A DNA stretch of 64,000 nucleotides, taken from NCBI RefSeq assembly GCF_003732265.1, contig NZ_MOBK01000001.1, positions 868,001-932,000 of the forward strand. Direction: 5' to 3'. Positions 26,052-34,147 of the stretch are shown in pieces. The notes beneath the pieces are model-generated. The model saw only the letters and a list, made by a program, of their open reading frames with translations. It did no database searches and was not told the origin of the DNA. The position numbers were made by a program, and so were the translations under genes. Origin of the DNA: Pseudomonas brassicacearum (GTDB taxonomy: Bacteria; Pseudomonadota; Gammaproteobacteria; Pseudomonadales; Pseudomonadaceae). Position 1 is the first letter of the stretch. Each line of letters opens with the position of its first letter.

Positions 26052-26954
26052 ATGCTGGGCACTGTATCGGAACTGGATCTGCGCTTGATCCGGGTCTTTC
26101 TGACCGTCGTCGAGGCCGGCGGAATCTCGGCCGCGCAGACGGCGCTTAATACCACGCAACCGACCATCAGCGCGCAGTTGGCGACGCTGGAAGCGCGGGT
26201 CGGTTTTCGTCTGTGCGAGCGTGGGCGCGGCGGGTTTTCGGTGACGCCCAAGGGCGGCCAGTTTGTCGAAGCGGCCCGTCGGTTATTGGCGGCGGCCGAG
26301 GGCTTTCGGGTTGAGGTGCAGCACATCAATCGCAAGGTGTCGGGCACGATTAACATTGGCTTGCTCGGTCAGATCGATCCGTCCGCCAACAAGAACATCG
26401 CCCTGGCGATTGCCCGTTTGCGCTCGCGGCATGAGGGGCTGTATTTCCACTTCACCGAGCTGTCGTCATCGCTGCTGGAAGAGAAAATCATCAACGGCCA
26501 CATCGATCTGGCCATCGGTTACTTCTGGCACCGCTTGCCCAACATCGATTACTTCCCGTTGTTCCAGGAAACCCAGATCGCCTACTGCGCCCCGGCGCAT
26601 CCGCTGTTCGATCAGGTCGGTGATCTGAGCCGCGAGGACGTGCGCGATTACGACTGGGTCTGGCCCAGCCACCCCTTGCCGGAAATGCCCGCGCCCACGT
26701 CTATCGAACGCTTGACGGTGCTCACCGACAGCATGGACGGTGCGGCGCTGCTGATTTTGTCGGGTCAGCATTTGGGTTTTCTGCCACAGCATTACGCGGC
26801 GAAACATGAACAACTGGGGCAGTTGCATCCGCTCAATCCTGAGTTGCTGCGTTATGAGGTGGGTTTCCATGCGGCGGTGCGACATTCGGCGCGGCAACGG
26901 GAGGTGGTGAGCGCCTTCCTGGCGGAGTTGATCGGGATTTTCGCCTCAACCTGA
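26052..26954 (+). CDS. LysR-family regulator, probably of the permease-hydrolase operon
   Basis: A 300-residue LysR regulator. The N-terminal winged helix carries LRLIRVFLTVVEAGGISAAQ and TTQPTISAQLATLEARVGFRL; the linker helix ends near residue 90; and the periplasmic-binding-like effector domain runs from SGTINIGLLGQID to the end. ATG 26052 has GGAGG at eight bases. It is divergent from the NCS1 permease, the usual arrangement for a LysR activator and its target, so control of uptake and hydrolysis of that compound is inferred. A short remnant of a near-identical C-terminus is found at 28937. Confidence 0.85.
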   Translation: MLGTVSELDLRLIRVFLTVVEAGGISAAQTALNTTQPTISAQLATLEARVGFRLCERGRGGFSVTPKGGQFVEAARRLLAAAEGFRVEVQHINRKVSGTINIGLLGQIDPSANKNIALAIARLRSRHEGLYFHFTELSSSLLEEKIINGHIDLAIGYFWHRLPNIDYFPLFQETQIAYCAPAHPLFDQVGDLSREDVRDYDWVWPSHPLPEMPAPTSIERLTVLTDSMDGAALLILSGQHLGFLPQHYAAKHEQLGQLHPLNPELLRYEVGFHAAVRHSARQREVVSAFLAELIGIFAST

Positions 26955-27122
26955 ACAGCCAACGACAGTGTCTAGTCCCGAAAGAGGTGTAAACCTATTT
27001 CAGGACTAGACAGGACCTGGAAGTACGTCCCCTGCCATTCCAAGGTAGAACAATCCAAGTAATCGCCTAAGCTCCCCGGAGGGGTTGCGATGCAAACGTC
27101 GCGCAGCCGAAGGAGGATTTTG

Positions 27123-27923
27123 ATGGACCGACGCGAGTTTCTTGAGAGCAGTGCCCTCGGTCTCGGCGGCCTTGCCATTGCGGGCGCCATGGTGACCTCG
27201 GCTCCCGCCGAGGCGGCGGGTGAATCTTCGCAAACCAGCGCCATCGACACGGTGCGCAAATGGGACCCTGCCAAAGCCGAGGCGTACCTGAAGGTCAACA
27301 CGAATCCGTGGACAAACGGAATTCTCGACATCAAGTCCATCGAGCTGATCTGCGTCGGCCTGAATGCCGCCTGCACAAACCTGCAGCCGGAACCCACGCG
27401 CCGTCATATCAGGGCGGCGCTTCAAGCGGGCGCCACTCGAAACGAGATCCAGCTGGTGATCGAGGGTGCGGCGTTCATGGCGATCCATGCGTGCAGTCTC
27501 GGCGCGCCCATTCTGCTCGAGGAAGGCAAGGCGGCGGGAAAGGCCCCTACGGTCAAGAACGTCGCGACGCCTTCGGCCGACATGATGAAAGAGAAGGGAC
27601 TCTGGAATACGGCCTGGGATCCGTTCTTCAACCTTGATCCACTATGGACCGACCAGTTCTTTGCGGCCGTCGGGGGCATTTACGACGGCAAGACTCTCCA
27701 GCCAAAGTTCGTCGAACTGCTCAGCATCGCCTTGGACGCGTCGGTTACACACATGTACGCACCCGGCACGCGGCGTCATATCAAGGGCGCCTTGGCCCTG
27801 GGTGCGACCATGGAAGAGATCATGGAGACGCTGAAGATCGCGACGTCCTTCGGGCAGGAGAGCATCAACATGGCGATACCGATCCTGGCCGAGGAATTGG
27901 CTGCCTTCGAGAAGAAAAAATAG
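27123..27923 (+). CDS. Tat-exported carboxymuconolactone decarboxylase family protein
   Basis: A 266-residue protein. It begins with a twin-arginine signal (DRREFLESSALGLGGLAIAG, then APAEAA as likely cleavage region), so it should be exported folded, perhaps with a cofactor. Two carboxymuconolactone decarboxylase-like (AhpD-fold) modules follow: ELICVGLNAACTNL with RRHIRAALQAGATRNEI, and ELLSIALDASVTHMY with RRHIKGALALGATMEEI. The CxxC of AhpD peroxidase-type members is absent, so it is not an AhpD-type reductase. ATG 27123 is preceded by AAGGAGG. It is a single gene; the reaction is unknown. Confidence 0.75.
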   Translation: MDRREFLESSALGLGGLAIAGAMVTSAPAEAAGESSQTSAIDTVRKWDPAKAEAYLKVNTNPWTNGILDIKSIELICVGLNAACTNLQPEPTRRHIRAALQAGATRNEIQLVIEGAAFMAIHACSLGAPILLEEGKAAGKAPTVKNVATPSADMMKEKGLWNTAWDPFFNLDPLWTDQFFAAVGGIYDGKTLQPKFVELLSIALDASVTHMYAPGTRRHIKGALALGATMEEIMETLKIATSFGQESINMAIPILAEELAAFEKKK

Positions 27924-28127
27924 TCTGGCAGGTCGGCCTGTTTCCGCCTGATAGCGGGTCCGACTATCGGGCATTGAAGTCGATAGCTAAACCCAAGCAA
28001 TCACCTACGCTCCTAGAGGGGATAGCGGCGTTTACACAGTCATCGCACACCCTATTAAGCACGCGCCACTGATGCGATTCCATGGATTGAATCCAAGCCA
28101 CTTGACCTTCAGGTAGGGGAGATTTCT

Positions 28128-28322
28128 ATGTTCAAGTATCTGCATTTCAGTCCGATTCTTTTACTCGCCGCTTCCATTTGTCTTGGCGGATCGTCCTGCC
28201 ACGAACCTAAAGATGATGACAATTCGCAGAGCAATCCATCGGCGAGTGGTGGCCCGAATCGGGCGGGCGCCGCGATTATCCCCCGCACACAAATTCAACC
28301 CAGAATGAACAGAACTCACTGA
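28128..28322 (+). CDS. Small secreted or lipoprotein-like hypothetical protein
   Basis: A 64-residue frame with a clear hydrophobic signal (LHFSPILLLAASICLGG) followed by SSC, a weak lipobox, and then a hydrophilic low-complexity tail (DDDNSQSNPSAS). ATG 28128 has GGGGAG seven bases upstream. It is convergent with the YecR-like gene, and the two are separated by one copy of the GGGACG hairpin repeat. I do not recognise a family. Its translation signals make it more than a random frame. Confidence 0.4.
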   Translation: MFKYLHFSPILLLAASICLGGSSCHEPKDDDNSQSNPSASGGPNRAGAAIIPRTQIQPRMNRTH

Positions 28323-28343
28323 CATCGGCTTCCAAGCGCCGTC

Positions 28344-28379
28344 AATCAAGGGACGAAAACAGATCCGTCCCCTTTCAGT
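28344..28379. repeat. GGGACG hairpin repeat, copy 1
   Basis: AATCAAGGGACG...CGTCCCCTTTCAGT: GGGACG at 28350-28355 pairs with CGTCCC at 28366-28371 around AAAACAGATC. The same unit recurs at 28999 and 30726. It lies between two convergent genes, so it may act as a terminator. Confidence 0.7.
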
Positions 28380-28398
28380 CCACGGCGCGTCGACCGAA

Positions 28399-28869
28399 TT
28401 ATTCCGCCATGATCGCCTGATACTGCTTCTGGTACTCGGCATAGGGAAGGTGTTGATCCATCAATGCTTTCACCCGCGATTCCTTGTATTGAACAGGAGT
28501 CAACATTCCAGCCGGAACCGACGGGATCGCAGAAGCTGACGCTTCGGTAGTGGGTGTGATGTTTCCGATGCATTGATATTTGACGATCATCTGGCCAGCG
28601 GTGCAATTACCCCAGCCATCGCGGACCTGGCAGTTCTGGGTTTGCCCACCGAAAGGTTCGGCGCGGGTGTAACCCCAAACCGCACATTTGTTGTTTGCAA
28701 TTAACTCGGCTTGCTTATAGTCAACGACCGGTGTCTCAAAGGGTTTGAAATCATAAGCCATATCGATCGAGCCATCCGCTCGGCTCCCGCCAGTTGCGTA
28801 GAAGTCTTTACGGCTTGAGCAGCCTGTTACCACAACAGCCAGAATGATCAGAAAAAGTAGCTTACGCAT
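28399..28869 (-). CDS. YecR-like lipoprotein
   Basis: A 156-residue lipoprotein with signal MRKLLFLIILAVVVTGC, the lipobox VTGC giving a lipidated Cys17. The mature N-terminal half contains TGGSRADGSIDMAYDF, CAVWGYTRAEPFGG and the cysteine-bearing NCQVRDGWGNCTAGQMIVKYQC, matching the YecR family (in E. coli a flagellar-regulon lipoprotein of unknown role). The C-terminal half extends beyond the usual family end with a charged helix. It stands alone; no flagellar genes are nearby. Confidence 0.75.
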   Translation of the reverse strand: MRKLLFLIILAVVVTGCSSRKDFYATGGSRADGSIDMAYDFKPFETPVVDYKQAELIANNKCAVWGYTRAEPFGGQTQNCQVRDGWGNCTAGQMIVKYQCIGNITPTTEASASAIPSVPAGMLTPVQYKESRVKALMDQHLPYAEYQKQYQAIMAE

Positions 28870-28936
28870 GGAGGAAAACCTTCAGATATAAGAAAAGTAC
28901 GATGACGGCAATGCGCCTTACAGCTGTCTACAAAAA

Positions 28937-28999
28937 CGACAACGGGAGGTGGTGAGTGCCTTCCTGGCGAAGTTGATACGATGTTTTGCAACCGGGTAA
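28937..28999 (+). pseudogene. Remnant of a LysR gene 3' end
   Basis: Read from 28937 the DNA encodes RQREVVSAFLAKLIRCFATG-stop, nearly the same as the last residues of the LysR protein at 26052 (RQREVVSAFLAELIGIFAST-stop), and the nucleotides are close too. Nothing upstream in this frame is coding. It is a left-over 3' end of a second, deleted LysR paralogue. It runs directly into repeat copy 2, which suggests a rearrangement at the repeat. Confidence 0.6.
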
Positions 29000-29034
29000 T
29001 CAAGGGGCGGAAACAGATCCGTCCCCCCTTTCAG
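28999..29034. repeat. GGGACG hairpin repeat, copy 2
   Basis: ATCAAGGGGCGG...ATCCGTCCCCCCTTTCAGT, a variant of the unit at 28344. It abuts the LysR remnant on one side and the small gene at 29039 on the other. Confidence 0.65.
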
Positions 29035-29038
29035 TTAC

Positions 29039-29221
29039 TCAATGTTCTTCAAGCACACCAAAGCGAAGGTTGTTGGCCACGTAATCCGGATGGAAGACAT
29101 CCTGATCGAGCTCGAACAGCGCTTTGTTCTGCGGCAGGCGCTCGTTCTCGTTCAATGATTCGTCTGGGCTCACGCCTGTCAGCTCGGCGAGAAGATCGCC
29201 GATCAGTTGTTCTACGCTCAT
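29039..29221 (-). CDS. Small acidic hypothetical protein
   Basis: A 60-residue acidic protein (MSVEQLIGDLLAELTGVSPD...) ending NNLRFGVLEEH, with no signal peptide or membrane segment. Codon choice looks like the surrounding genes and the protein has a plausible helical start, so it is probably real. The upstream sequence CGAGAACAATAAA gives only a weak ribosome-binding site. I do not recognise the family. It is divergent from the TetR gene, separated by about 265 bases that contain an ATATAGTTTTGTATAT palindrome near 29442-29457, a possible promoter or operator. Confidence 0.45.
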   Translation of the reverse strand: MSVEQLIGDLLAELTGVSPDESLNENERLPQNKALFELDQDVFHPDYVANNLRFGVLEEH

Positions 29222-29486
29222 TTTATTGTTCTCGTTGAGGCTGAAGGTCTATGCGGTCGAGCCGCCGAACTGCGGGGCTTGTGGCGCAATTCGTGAGAAG
29301 AATTTAATACGCGCAGACATCATCAATTTTTCAATCGGCGACAGCGCTTTTTCATTTCATGACAATTTGTGCCCGTTGATCCGGCAGTTCCACGTCATTC
29401 ATAAACAGCCGAACGACGACGTCATCGCTAGCCCTCTCGATATATAGTTTTGTATATTGCGCAGCTCAAATCACCAAGACACCTCC

Positions 29487-30128
29487 ATGAGCCGCATTCG
29501 CCAACACAATCAGCAACTCATCCTGGCCGCCGCCAGCGAAGAGTTCGCCGCCAAAGGTTTCGATGCCACCCAGACCCGGGACATCGCTGCGCGTGCGGGG
29601 GTGCCGAAGGCGAATCTGTATTACTACTTCCAGAGCAAGGAAAACCTCTACTCGCGCGTGCTTCTCGGGTTTGTCGAGCCGCTGCTGCACGCCTCGGCAG
29701 CGCTGCGCGAAAGCGATGAACCTGTGGCGGGATTGCAGGCCTACATCGCCGCGCGAATCCGTATCGCCCGCGAGCATCCGCACATTGCCAAGGTGTTCAG
29801 CGGTGAGTTACTGCTGGGGGCGCGGCAATTGCCCGAGGAGTGCCGGGTCCTGCTGTATGCCGAGGCGCAACGCAATGTGGAGTGCCTGCGCAGCTGGATT
29901 GATCGGGGTCTGTTGGCGCCAGTGGACCCGGAGCACTTGATGCTGTTCATCTGGTCGGCGACCCGGACCTACACCAATCTGGGCTGGCAGATGGCGCACA
30001 TCACCGGGCAGCAAACGCCGCAGGATGAGGATTACGCGCTGGCGGCGGCGACCATTACGCGGCTGGTGTTGGGCGGCGTGGTGCCGGAGATTGGGCAGTC
30101 GCCGAGGGTGTTGATGTTTGCGACGTGA
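29487..30128 (+). CDS. TetR/AcrR-family regulator (RutR-like)
   Basis: A 213-residue regulator. The N-terminal helix-turn-helix is clear (AAASEEFAAKGFDATQTRDIA and GVPKANLYYYFQSKENLY). The C-terminal ligand domain (AREHPHIAKVFSGELLLGA, then MLFIWSATRTYTNLGWQM) matches the C-terminal family of RutR/YcdC, a pyrimidine-utilisation regulator. ATG 29487 is chosen because the helix-turn-helix begins a few residues later; ATG 29457 upstream is possible. It is convergent with the isochorismatase-like gene. Its target is unknown; no rut genes are present here. Confidence 0.8.
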   Translation: MSRIRQHNQQLILAAASEEFAAKGFDATQTRDIAARAGVPKANLYYYFQSKENLYSRVLLGFVEPLLHASAALRESDEPVAGLQAYIAARIRIAREHPHIAKVFSGELLLGARQLPEECRVLLYAEAQRNVECLRSWIDRGLLAPVDPEHLMLFIWSATRTYTNLGWQMAHITGQQTPQDEDYALAAATITRLVLGGVVPEIGQSPRVLMFAT

Positions 30129-30167
30129 GCAGCCTGAAGCGTGCAAGCCTCAGGGTTGACAGTGGGT

Positions 30168-30701
30168 TCAGATGCGGATTTCAGCCGCTGGTTTCACGTC
30201 GATCCGCGCCACCGAACCGGTCAGGTGCGCAAGGTCCTTGTTGTGCTCGGCGATGATCTCTTCGGCAGTCAGGTTACCGTTGTCGACGGTGGAGTGCGCA
30301 TCCTCCGCCAGCTCGACGTCGTAGCCCAGTTTCAGTGCCTGGCGCACGGTCGCGTTGACGCAGTAATCGGTTTGCAAACCACAGATGATCAGTCGCTCGA
30401 AGTCCTCTGTCGGCAGCAGCTTTTTCAGATTGGTCTGGTAGAAGGAATCCGGGGTGGTTTTGCGTACGTAATGATCCGTGGGCTCGGTGTCCAGATTATT
30501 CGCCAGTTTCCAGCCGTCGCTGCCGTATGCCAGCGGCCCCCCCTCTTCCTCATGCTGTATGAAAACGACCGGCACCTTGGCTATCCGGGCTCGGGTGCTG
30601 AGGTGGTTGATGCTTTCGATGACGCGGTTGATCTCGAAGCACTCGTACTCGCCAGAGCACAGCGCCTGCTGGACGTCGATGATTAGCAGTGCGGTAGCCA
30701 T
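30168..30701 (-). CDS. Cysteine hydrolase, isochorismatase family
   Basis: A 177-residue hydrolase. The catalytic triad of the family is visible: Asp9 (LLIIDVQ), Lys81 (HYVRKTTPD) and Cys114 (CGLQTDYCVNATVR), together with the cis-peptide region preceding Cys. Members hydrolyse isochorismate, nicotinamide, N-carbamoyl compounds or ureidoacrylate. A RutR-like TetR gene lies next to it in convergent orientation, so a link to pyrimidine or ureido compounds is possible but unproven. A copy of the GGGACG repeat is found just upstream of its start. Confidence 0.8.
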   Translation of the reverse strand: MATALLIIDVQQALCSGEYECFEINRVIESINHLSTRARIAKVPVVFIQHEEEGGPLAYGSDGWKLANNLDTEPTDHYVRKTTPDSFYQTNLKKLLPTEDFERLIICGLQTDYCVNATVRQALKLGYDVELAEDAHSTVDNGNLTAEEIIAEHNKDLAHLTGSVARIDVKPAAEIRI

Positions 30702-30725
30702 GATTCATTCCTTGAACAATCAATG

Positions 30726-30760
30726 GATCAGGGGACGAAAATAGATCCGTCCCCTTTCAA
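30726..30760. repeat. GGGACG hairpin repeat, copy 3
   Basis: ATCAGGGGACGAAAATAGAT followed by CCGTCCCCTTTCAA, the third copy of the unit seen at 28344 and 28999. It lies between the isochorismatase gene start and the ggt stop codon and could terminate ggt transcription. Confidence 0.7.
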
Positions 30761-30769
30761 ACACAACCT

Positions 30770-32497
30770 CTAGTAGCCGAGTGACAACCCGGTGTTGCGA
30801 CGTGGGTCGTTGGCGCCGTAGAAGCGGTTTTTGCCGACCGGTTTGCCTTCCAGCGAAGGCGCGCCGACGAGGATCGCCGCGACGTGGTTGGCGTCCTGTG
30901 GCCCGGCAAACTTATGCCCCCAGCTTTCGAGGATCTTCACCGTGTCCGGGCTGGTGGTGAAGGTTTCGAGGTTGGTCTCTTCCGGCAGCCATTGCTGGTG
31001 GAAACGCGGGGCGTCCACCGCTTCCTGGATGTTCATGCCGTAGTCGATCACGTTGAGCATGGTCAGCAGGGTGGCGGTGATGATGCGGCTGCCGCCGGGG
31101 GTGCCGACGACCATCACGACCTTGCCGTCCTTGGTGACGATGGTCGGGCTCATAGACGACAGCGGCGCCTTGCCGGGCGCGATGGCGTTGGCCTCCCCTT
31201 GCACCAGGCCGTACATGTTCGGTACGCCGATTTTCGAGGTGAAATCGTCCATTTCGTCGTTGAGGATGACCCCGGTTTTACTGGCCATGACGCCGGCGCC
31301 AAACCAGTCGTTGAGGGTGTACGTCATCGACACCGCATTGCCCCATTTGTCGACGATGGAGAAGTGCGTGGTGTTGCTGCCCTCATGCGGCGCTACGCCG
31401 GGCTTGATCTCGCGGGACACGCCGGCTTTTTGCGGCTGGATCGCGGCGCGCAGCTTGGTGGCGTAGTTTTTGTCCAGCAGGTGCGCGATCGGATTTTTCA
31501 CGAAATCCGGGTCGCCGAGGTAGCTGTTGCGGTCCACATAGGCGTGGCGCATCGCTTCGATCTGATAGTGCATGGCTTGGGCCGAGTGGTAGCCCAGGTC
31601 TTTCATCGGGTAACCGTCGAGGATGTTCATGATCTCGCAGATCACTACCCCGCCGGAGCTTGGCGGCGGCGCCGAGACCACGTGGTAGCCACGGTAGTCG
31701 CACTCGATGGGCGCCAGTTCGCGGGTTTTGTATTTGTCGAGGTCGGCCTGGGTGATGATGCCTTTGTTGGCCTGGCTGGAGGTGACGATGGCGTCGGCGA
31801 CCCAGCCTTTATAGAAACCGTCGGCGCCCTTCTCGGAAATTTCCCGCAGGGTTTTGGCCAGGTCCTTCTGCACCAGTTTTTGCCCGACCTGCATCGGCTC
31901 ACCGTTGCTGAGGAAGATCGAGCCGGAATCCTTCATGTCTTTCTTGAACACGTCGGTGGCGTAGTCGAGCAAATCGACATCGCCCTGCTCCAGGGCAAAA
32001 CCGTCTTCGGCCAGTTTGATCGCCGGGGCGATCACTTCCTTGCGCGGCTTGGTGCCGTACTTGCTCAGGGCCAGTTCCATGCCGGACACGGTGCCCGGCA
32101 CGCCGACGGCCAGGTGGCCACGGGTGCTGAGGTCGGGGACGACATTGCCTTCTTTGTCGAGGTACATGTTGGCGGTGGCGGCCAGCGGGGCTTTTTCACG
32201 GAAATCGAGGAAGGTCTTGCGCCCGTCCGCCAGCTGAATGGTCATGAAACCGCCGCCACCGAGGTTGCCCGCTGCGGGATAGACCACCGCCAGCGCGTAA
32301 GCCACCGCGACGCCGGCATCCACGGCGTTGCCGCCGTTCTTGAGCACATCGACCCCCACCTGGGAGGCCAAATGCTGGGCCGTGACCACCATGCCGTTTT
32401 CGGCGGCAACGGGGGCCACGGAGGCGGCGTGGGCAGTCAGGCAGCTAAGCGCCAAGGTGGTCGCGATGAGCGATTTGGCAAAAGGTTCGTACTTCAT
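30770..32497 (-). CDS. ggt: Gamma-glutamyltransferase
   Basis: A 575-residue periplasmic enzyme that cleaves glutathione and other gamma-glutamyl compounds. The signal peptide is ATTLALSCLTAHA. Family features are NGMVVTAQHLASQVGVDVLK, NAVDAGVAVAYALAVV and GGGGFMTI in the large subunit. The autocatalytic cleavage site is before the Thr of EGSNTTHFSIVD, which becomes the nucleophile of the small subunit; PLSSMSPTIV and GTPGGSRI line the active site. ATG 32497 (MKYEPFAKSL) is chosen because it gives a normal signal peptide; 18 further in-frame codons upstream add a charged extension. It stands alone. Confidence 0.9.
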   Translation of the reverse strand: MKYEPFAKSLIATTLALSCLTAHAASVAPVAAENGMVVTAQHLASQVGVDVLKNGGNAVDAGVAVAYALAVVYPAAGNLGGGGFMTIQLADGRKTFLDFREKAPLAATANMYLDKEGNVVPDLSTRGHLAVGVPGTVSGMELALSKYGTKPRKEVIAPAIKLAEDGFALEQGDVDLLDYATDVFKKDMKDSGSIFLSNGEPMQVGQKLVQKDLAKTLREISEKGADGFYKGWVADAIVTSSQANKGIITQADLDKYKTRELAPIECDYRGYHVVSAPPPSSGGVVICEIMNILDGYPMKDLGYHSAQAMHYQIEAMRHAYVDRNSYLGDPDFVKNPIAHLLDKNYATKLRAAIQPQKAGVSREIKPGVAPHEGSNTTHFSIVDKWGNAVSMTYTLNDWFGAGVMASKTGVILNDEMDDFTSKIGVPNMYGLVQGEANAIAPGKAPLSSMSPTIVTKDGKVVMVVGTPGGSRIITATLLTMLNVIDYGMNIQEAVDAPRFHQQWLPEETNLETFTTSPDTVKILESWGHKFAGPQDANHVAAILVGAPSLEGKPVGKNRFYGANDPRRNTGLSLGY

Positions 32498-32646
32498 GAG
32501 TCGGTCTCTTTTTGTTTTTAGGGTCTGAAAAAAGCAGAGAAAACGTTTCAAGAGCAGAAGGCAGTATGGCTCGGATTACACATTGCGCCTCCCCGTCGAG
32601 GCAGTATGCTGAGGCTCTGTTCAGCCCCTTTGCGGAGTCCGCCAGC

Positions 32647-33162
32647 ATGACCTACACCTTCACCACCCTGGCGTCTCCGGTCGGCGAACTGAAGCTGGTC
32701 GCGAAAGAGGCAAGACTGGCGGCCATCCTCTGGGAAAACGACAAACCGAACCGGGTGCGGCTGGGCCCGATGTACGAAGCGCCGGACAATCCGATCCTGA
32801 TGCGCGCCGTTCAGCAGTTGCAGGAATACTTTGCCGGCACCCGCAACCGCTTCGATCTGGAACTGGATTTTGCCGGCACGGATTTTCAGAAGAAGGTCTG
32901 GCAGGCCCTGCTGACCATCCCGTTCGGCGAGACGCGCAGCTACAGCCAGATTGCCGAACAGATCGGCAACCCGAGCGCAGTTCGGGCAGTGGGCGCGGCG
33001 AATGGCAAGAACCCGATCTCGATCGTTGCCCCCTGCCATCGGGTGATCGGCGCCTCGGGCAAGCTCACCGGGTTTGCCGGCGGGCTGGAGGCGAAAGAGC
33101 GGTTGCTGACGCTTGAAGGGTGCGAGTGGTCAGGCGCCAGCAGAACGGGCGACTTGTTTTGA
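32647..33162 (+). CDS. ogt: Methylated-DNA-protein-cysteine methyltransferase
   Basis: A 171-residue suicide repair protein that takes the methyl group from O6-methylguanine (and O4-methylthymine) onto its own cysteine. The PCHRVIG motif, with acceptor Cys130, is present, along with the DNA-binding helix SQIAEQIGNPSAVRAVGAANGKNP. There is no Ada N-terminal domain, so it is the constitutive Ogt type. ATG 32647 follows GCGGAG. It is divergent from ggt and convergent with nudK, and separated from nudK by an imperfect inverted repeat. Confidence 0.9.
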   Translation: MTYTFTTLASPVGELKLVAKEARLAAILWENDKPNRVRLGPMYEAPDNPILMRAVQQLQEYFAGTRNRFDLELDFAGTDFQKKVWQALLTIPFGETRSYSQIAEQIGNPSAVRAVGAANGKNPISIVAPCHRVIGASGKLTGFAGGLEAKERLLTLEGCEWSGASRTGDLF

Positions 33163-33176
33163 CTGACCGGAACACC

Positions 33177-33306
33177 TGTTGCAGCTGCCGAGCCTGCGAG
33201 GCTGCGTTCGGCGGCGAAGCCGTCGTAATCCGAGCGCACTCGATCTGGCTGATGCACCGCGCTGCCCGCATCAAACGCAGCCTCGCGGAGCTCGTCAGCT
33301 GCTACA
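33177..33306. repeat. Imperfect REP-type inverted pair
   Basis: TGTTGCAGCTGCCGAGCCTG... (from 33177) pairs with ...AGCTCGTCAGCTGCTACA (to 33306), sharing the GCAGCTG/CAGCTGC ends and an internal ACGCAGCCTCGC/GCGAGGCTGCGT stem. It fills the space between the convergent ogt and nudK genes. Confidence 0.6.
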
Positions 33307-33319
33307 GGGAAAGTGTCGT

Positions 33320-33907
33320 TCAGGTGAAAATATTCTTCATCGCCGCGTACTGCAGCAGCATGATGGTCTTCGCGTCGCAGATCTCCCCGCGATAAAACGC
33401 TTCTAGTGCATCATCGAACGCCCACTCCAGCACTTCCAGTTCTTCGGTCTCTTCCTCCAGTCCGCCGCCTTCGCTGACTTTCGACGCAGCGTCGTACTCG
33501 GCAATAAAGAAGTGCAGCTTTTCAGTGACGGAGCCAGGGCTCATGTACGACTCGAAGACCTTCTGCACATGGTGCACGCGGTAACCGGTTTCTTCCTCGG
33601 CTTCGGCGCGGATGCGTTCTTCCGGCGCCGCCCCTTCGAGCAACCCGGCGGCCACTTCGATCAACAAGCCGTCATGACCGTTGACGAACACCGGCAAGCG
33701 GAACTGGCGTGTGAGCACGACAGTGCGCTTTTCGCGGTTGAACAACAGAATCGCCGCGCCGTTGCCCCGGTCGTAGACCTCGCGGGTCTGACGTTGCCAG
33801 TCACCGTTGTTGCGCTGATAGTCGAAGGTGATTTTCTTCAGCAGGTACCAGTCGTGGGACAACACCTGGGATTCGATTATGTTGATCCGTTCGGCTGTGT
33901 TCGCCAT
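33320..33907 (-). CDS. nudK: GDP-mannose pyrophosphatase NudK-like Nudix hydrolase
   Basis: A 195-residue Nudix hydrolase. The Nudix box reads GLLEGAAPEERIRAEAEEET followed by GY; the NudK-typical features are ITFDYQRNNGDWQRQTREVYDRG before it and VFESYMSPGSVTEKLHFF after it. In E. coli NudK hydrolyses GDP-mannose and related nucleotide sugars, and the same role is likely here. ATG 33907 (MANTAERIN) has AAGGA nine bases upstream; an in-frame ATG at 33940 is less likely. It is a single gene. Confidence 0.85.
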   Translation of the reverse strand: MANTAERINIIESQVLSHDWYLLKKITFDYQRNNGDWQRQTREVYDRGNGAAILLFNREKRTVVLTRQFRLPVFVNGHDGLLIEVAAGLLEGAAPEERIRAEAEEETGYRVHHVQKVFESYMSPGSVTEKLHFFIAEYDAASKVSEGGGLEEETEELEVLEWAFDDALEAFYRGEICDAKTIMLLQYAAMKNIFT

Positions 33908-33993
33908 GGCACCGCATCCTTTTTCGTGAGAAGCGCCCATGGTAGGCGAAAACGGAAAAGCCCGGCATCTCCCTGATGCCTAATGCGCAACCT

Positions 33994-34126
33994 TGTAGCA
34001 GCTGGCGAAGCCTGCGTCCGGCTGCGAAGCAGTCGTGAAATCAGACGATGCGGTGTTTCAGGAAGACCGCAAACTCAGGTTTTACGACTGCTTCGCAGCC
34101 GGACGCAGGCTTCGCCAGCTGCTACA
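33994..34126. repeat. Perfect 43-bp inverted repeat (REP pair)
   Basis: The 43 bases at 33994-34036 (starting TGTAGCAGCTGGCGAAGCCT) are the exact reverse complement of 34084-34126, with a 47-base spacer. It is a REP-type doublet of the family common in fluorescent pseudomonads. It lies between the divergently spaced nudK 5' end and the hemerythrin 3' end. Confidence 0.9.
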
Positions 34127-34147
34127 GGGTTGTGGTGTTGCTTGGGA

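Noticed and set aside
30884..32521. A 545-codon plus-strand frame over ggt
   Set aside because: The composition is His/Gly/Val-rich as expected for an antisense shadow; ggt on the other strand is complete with all catalytic motifs.
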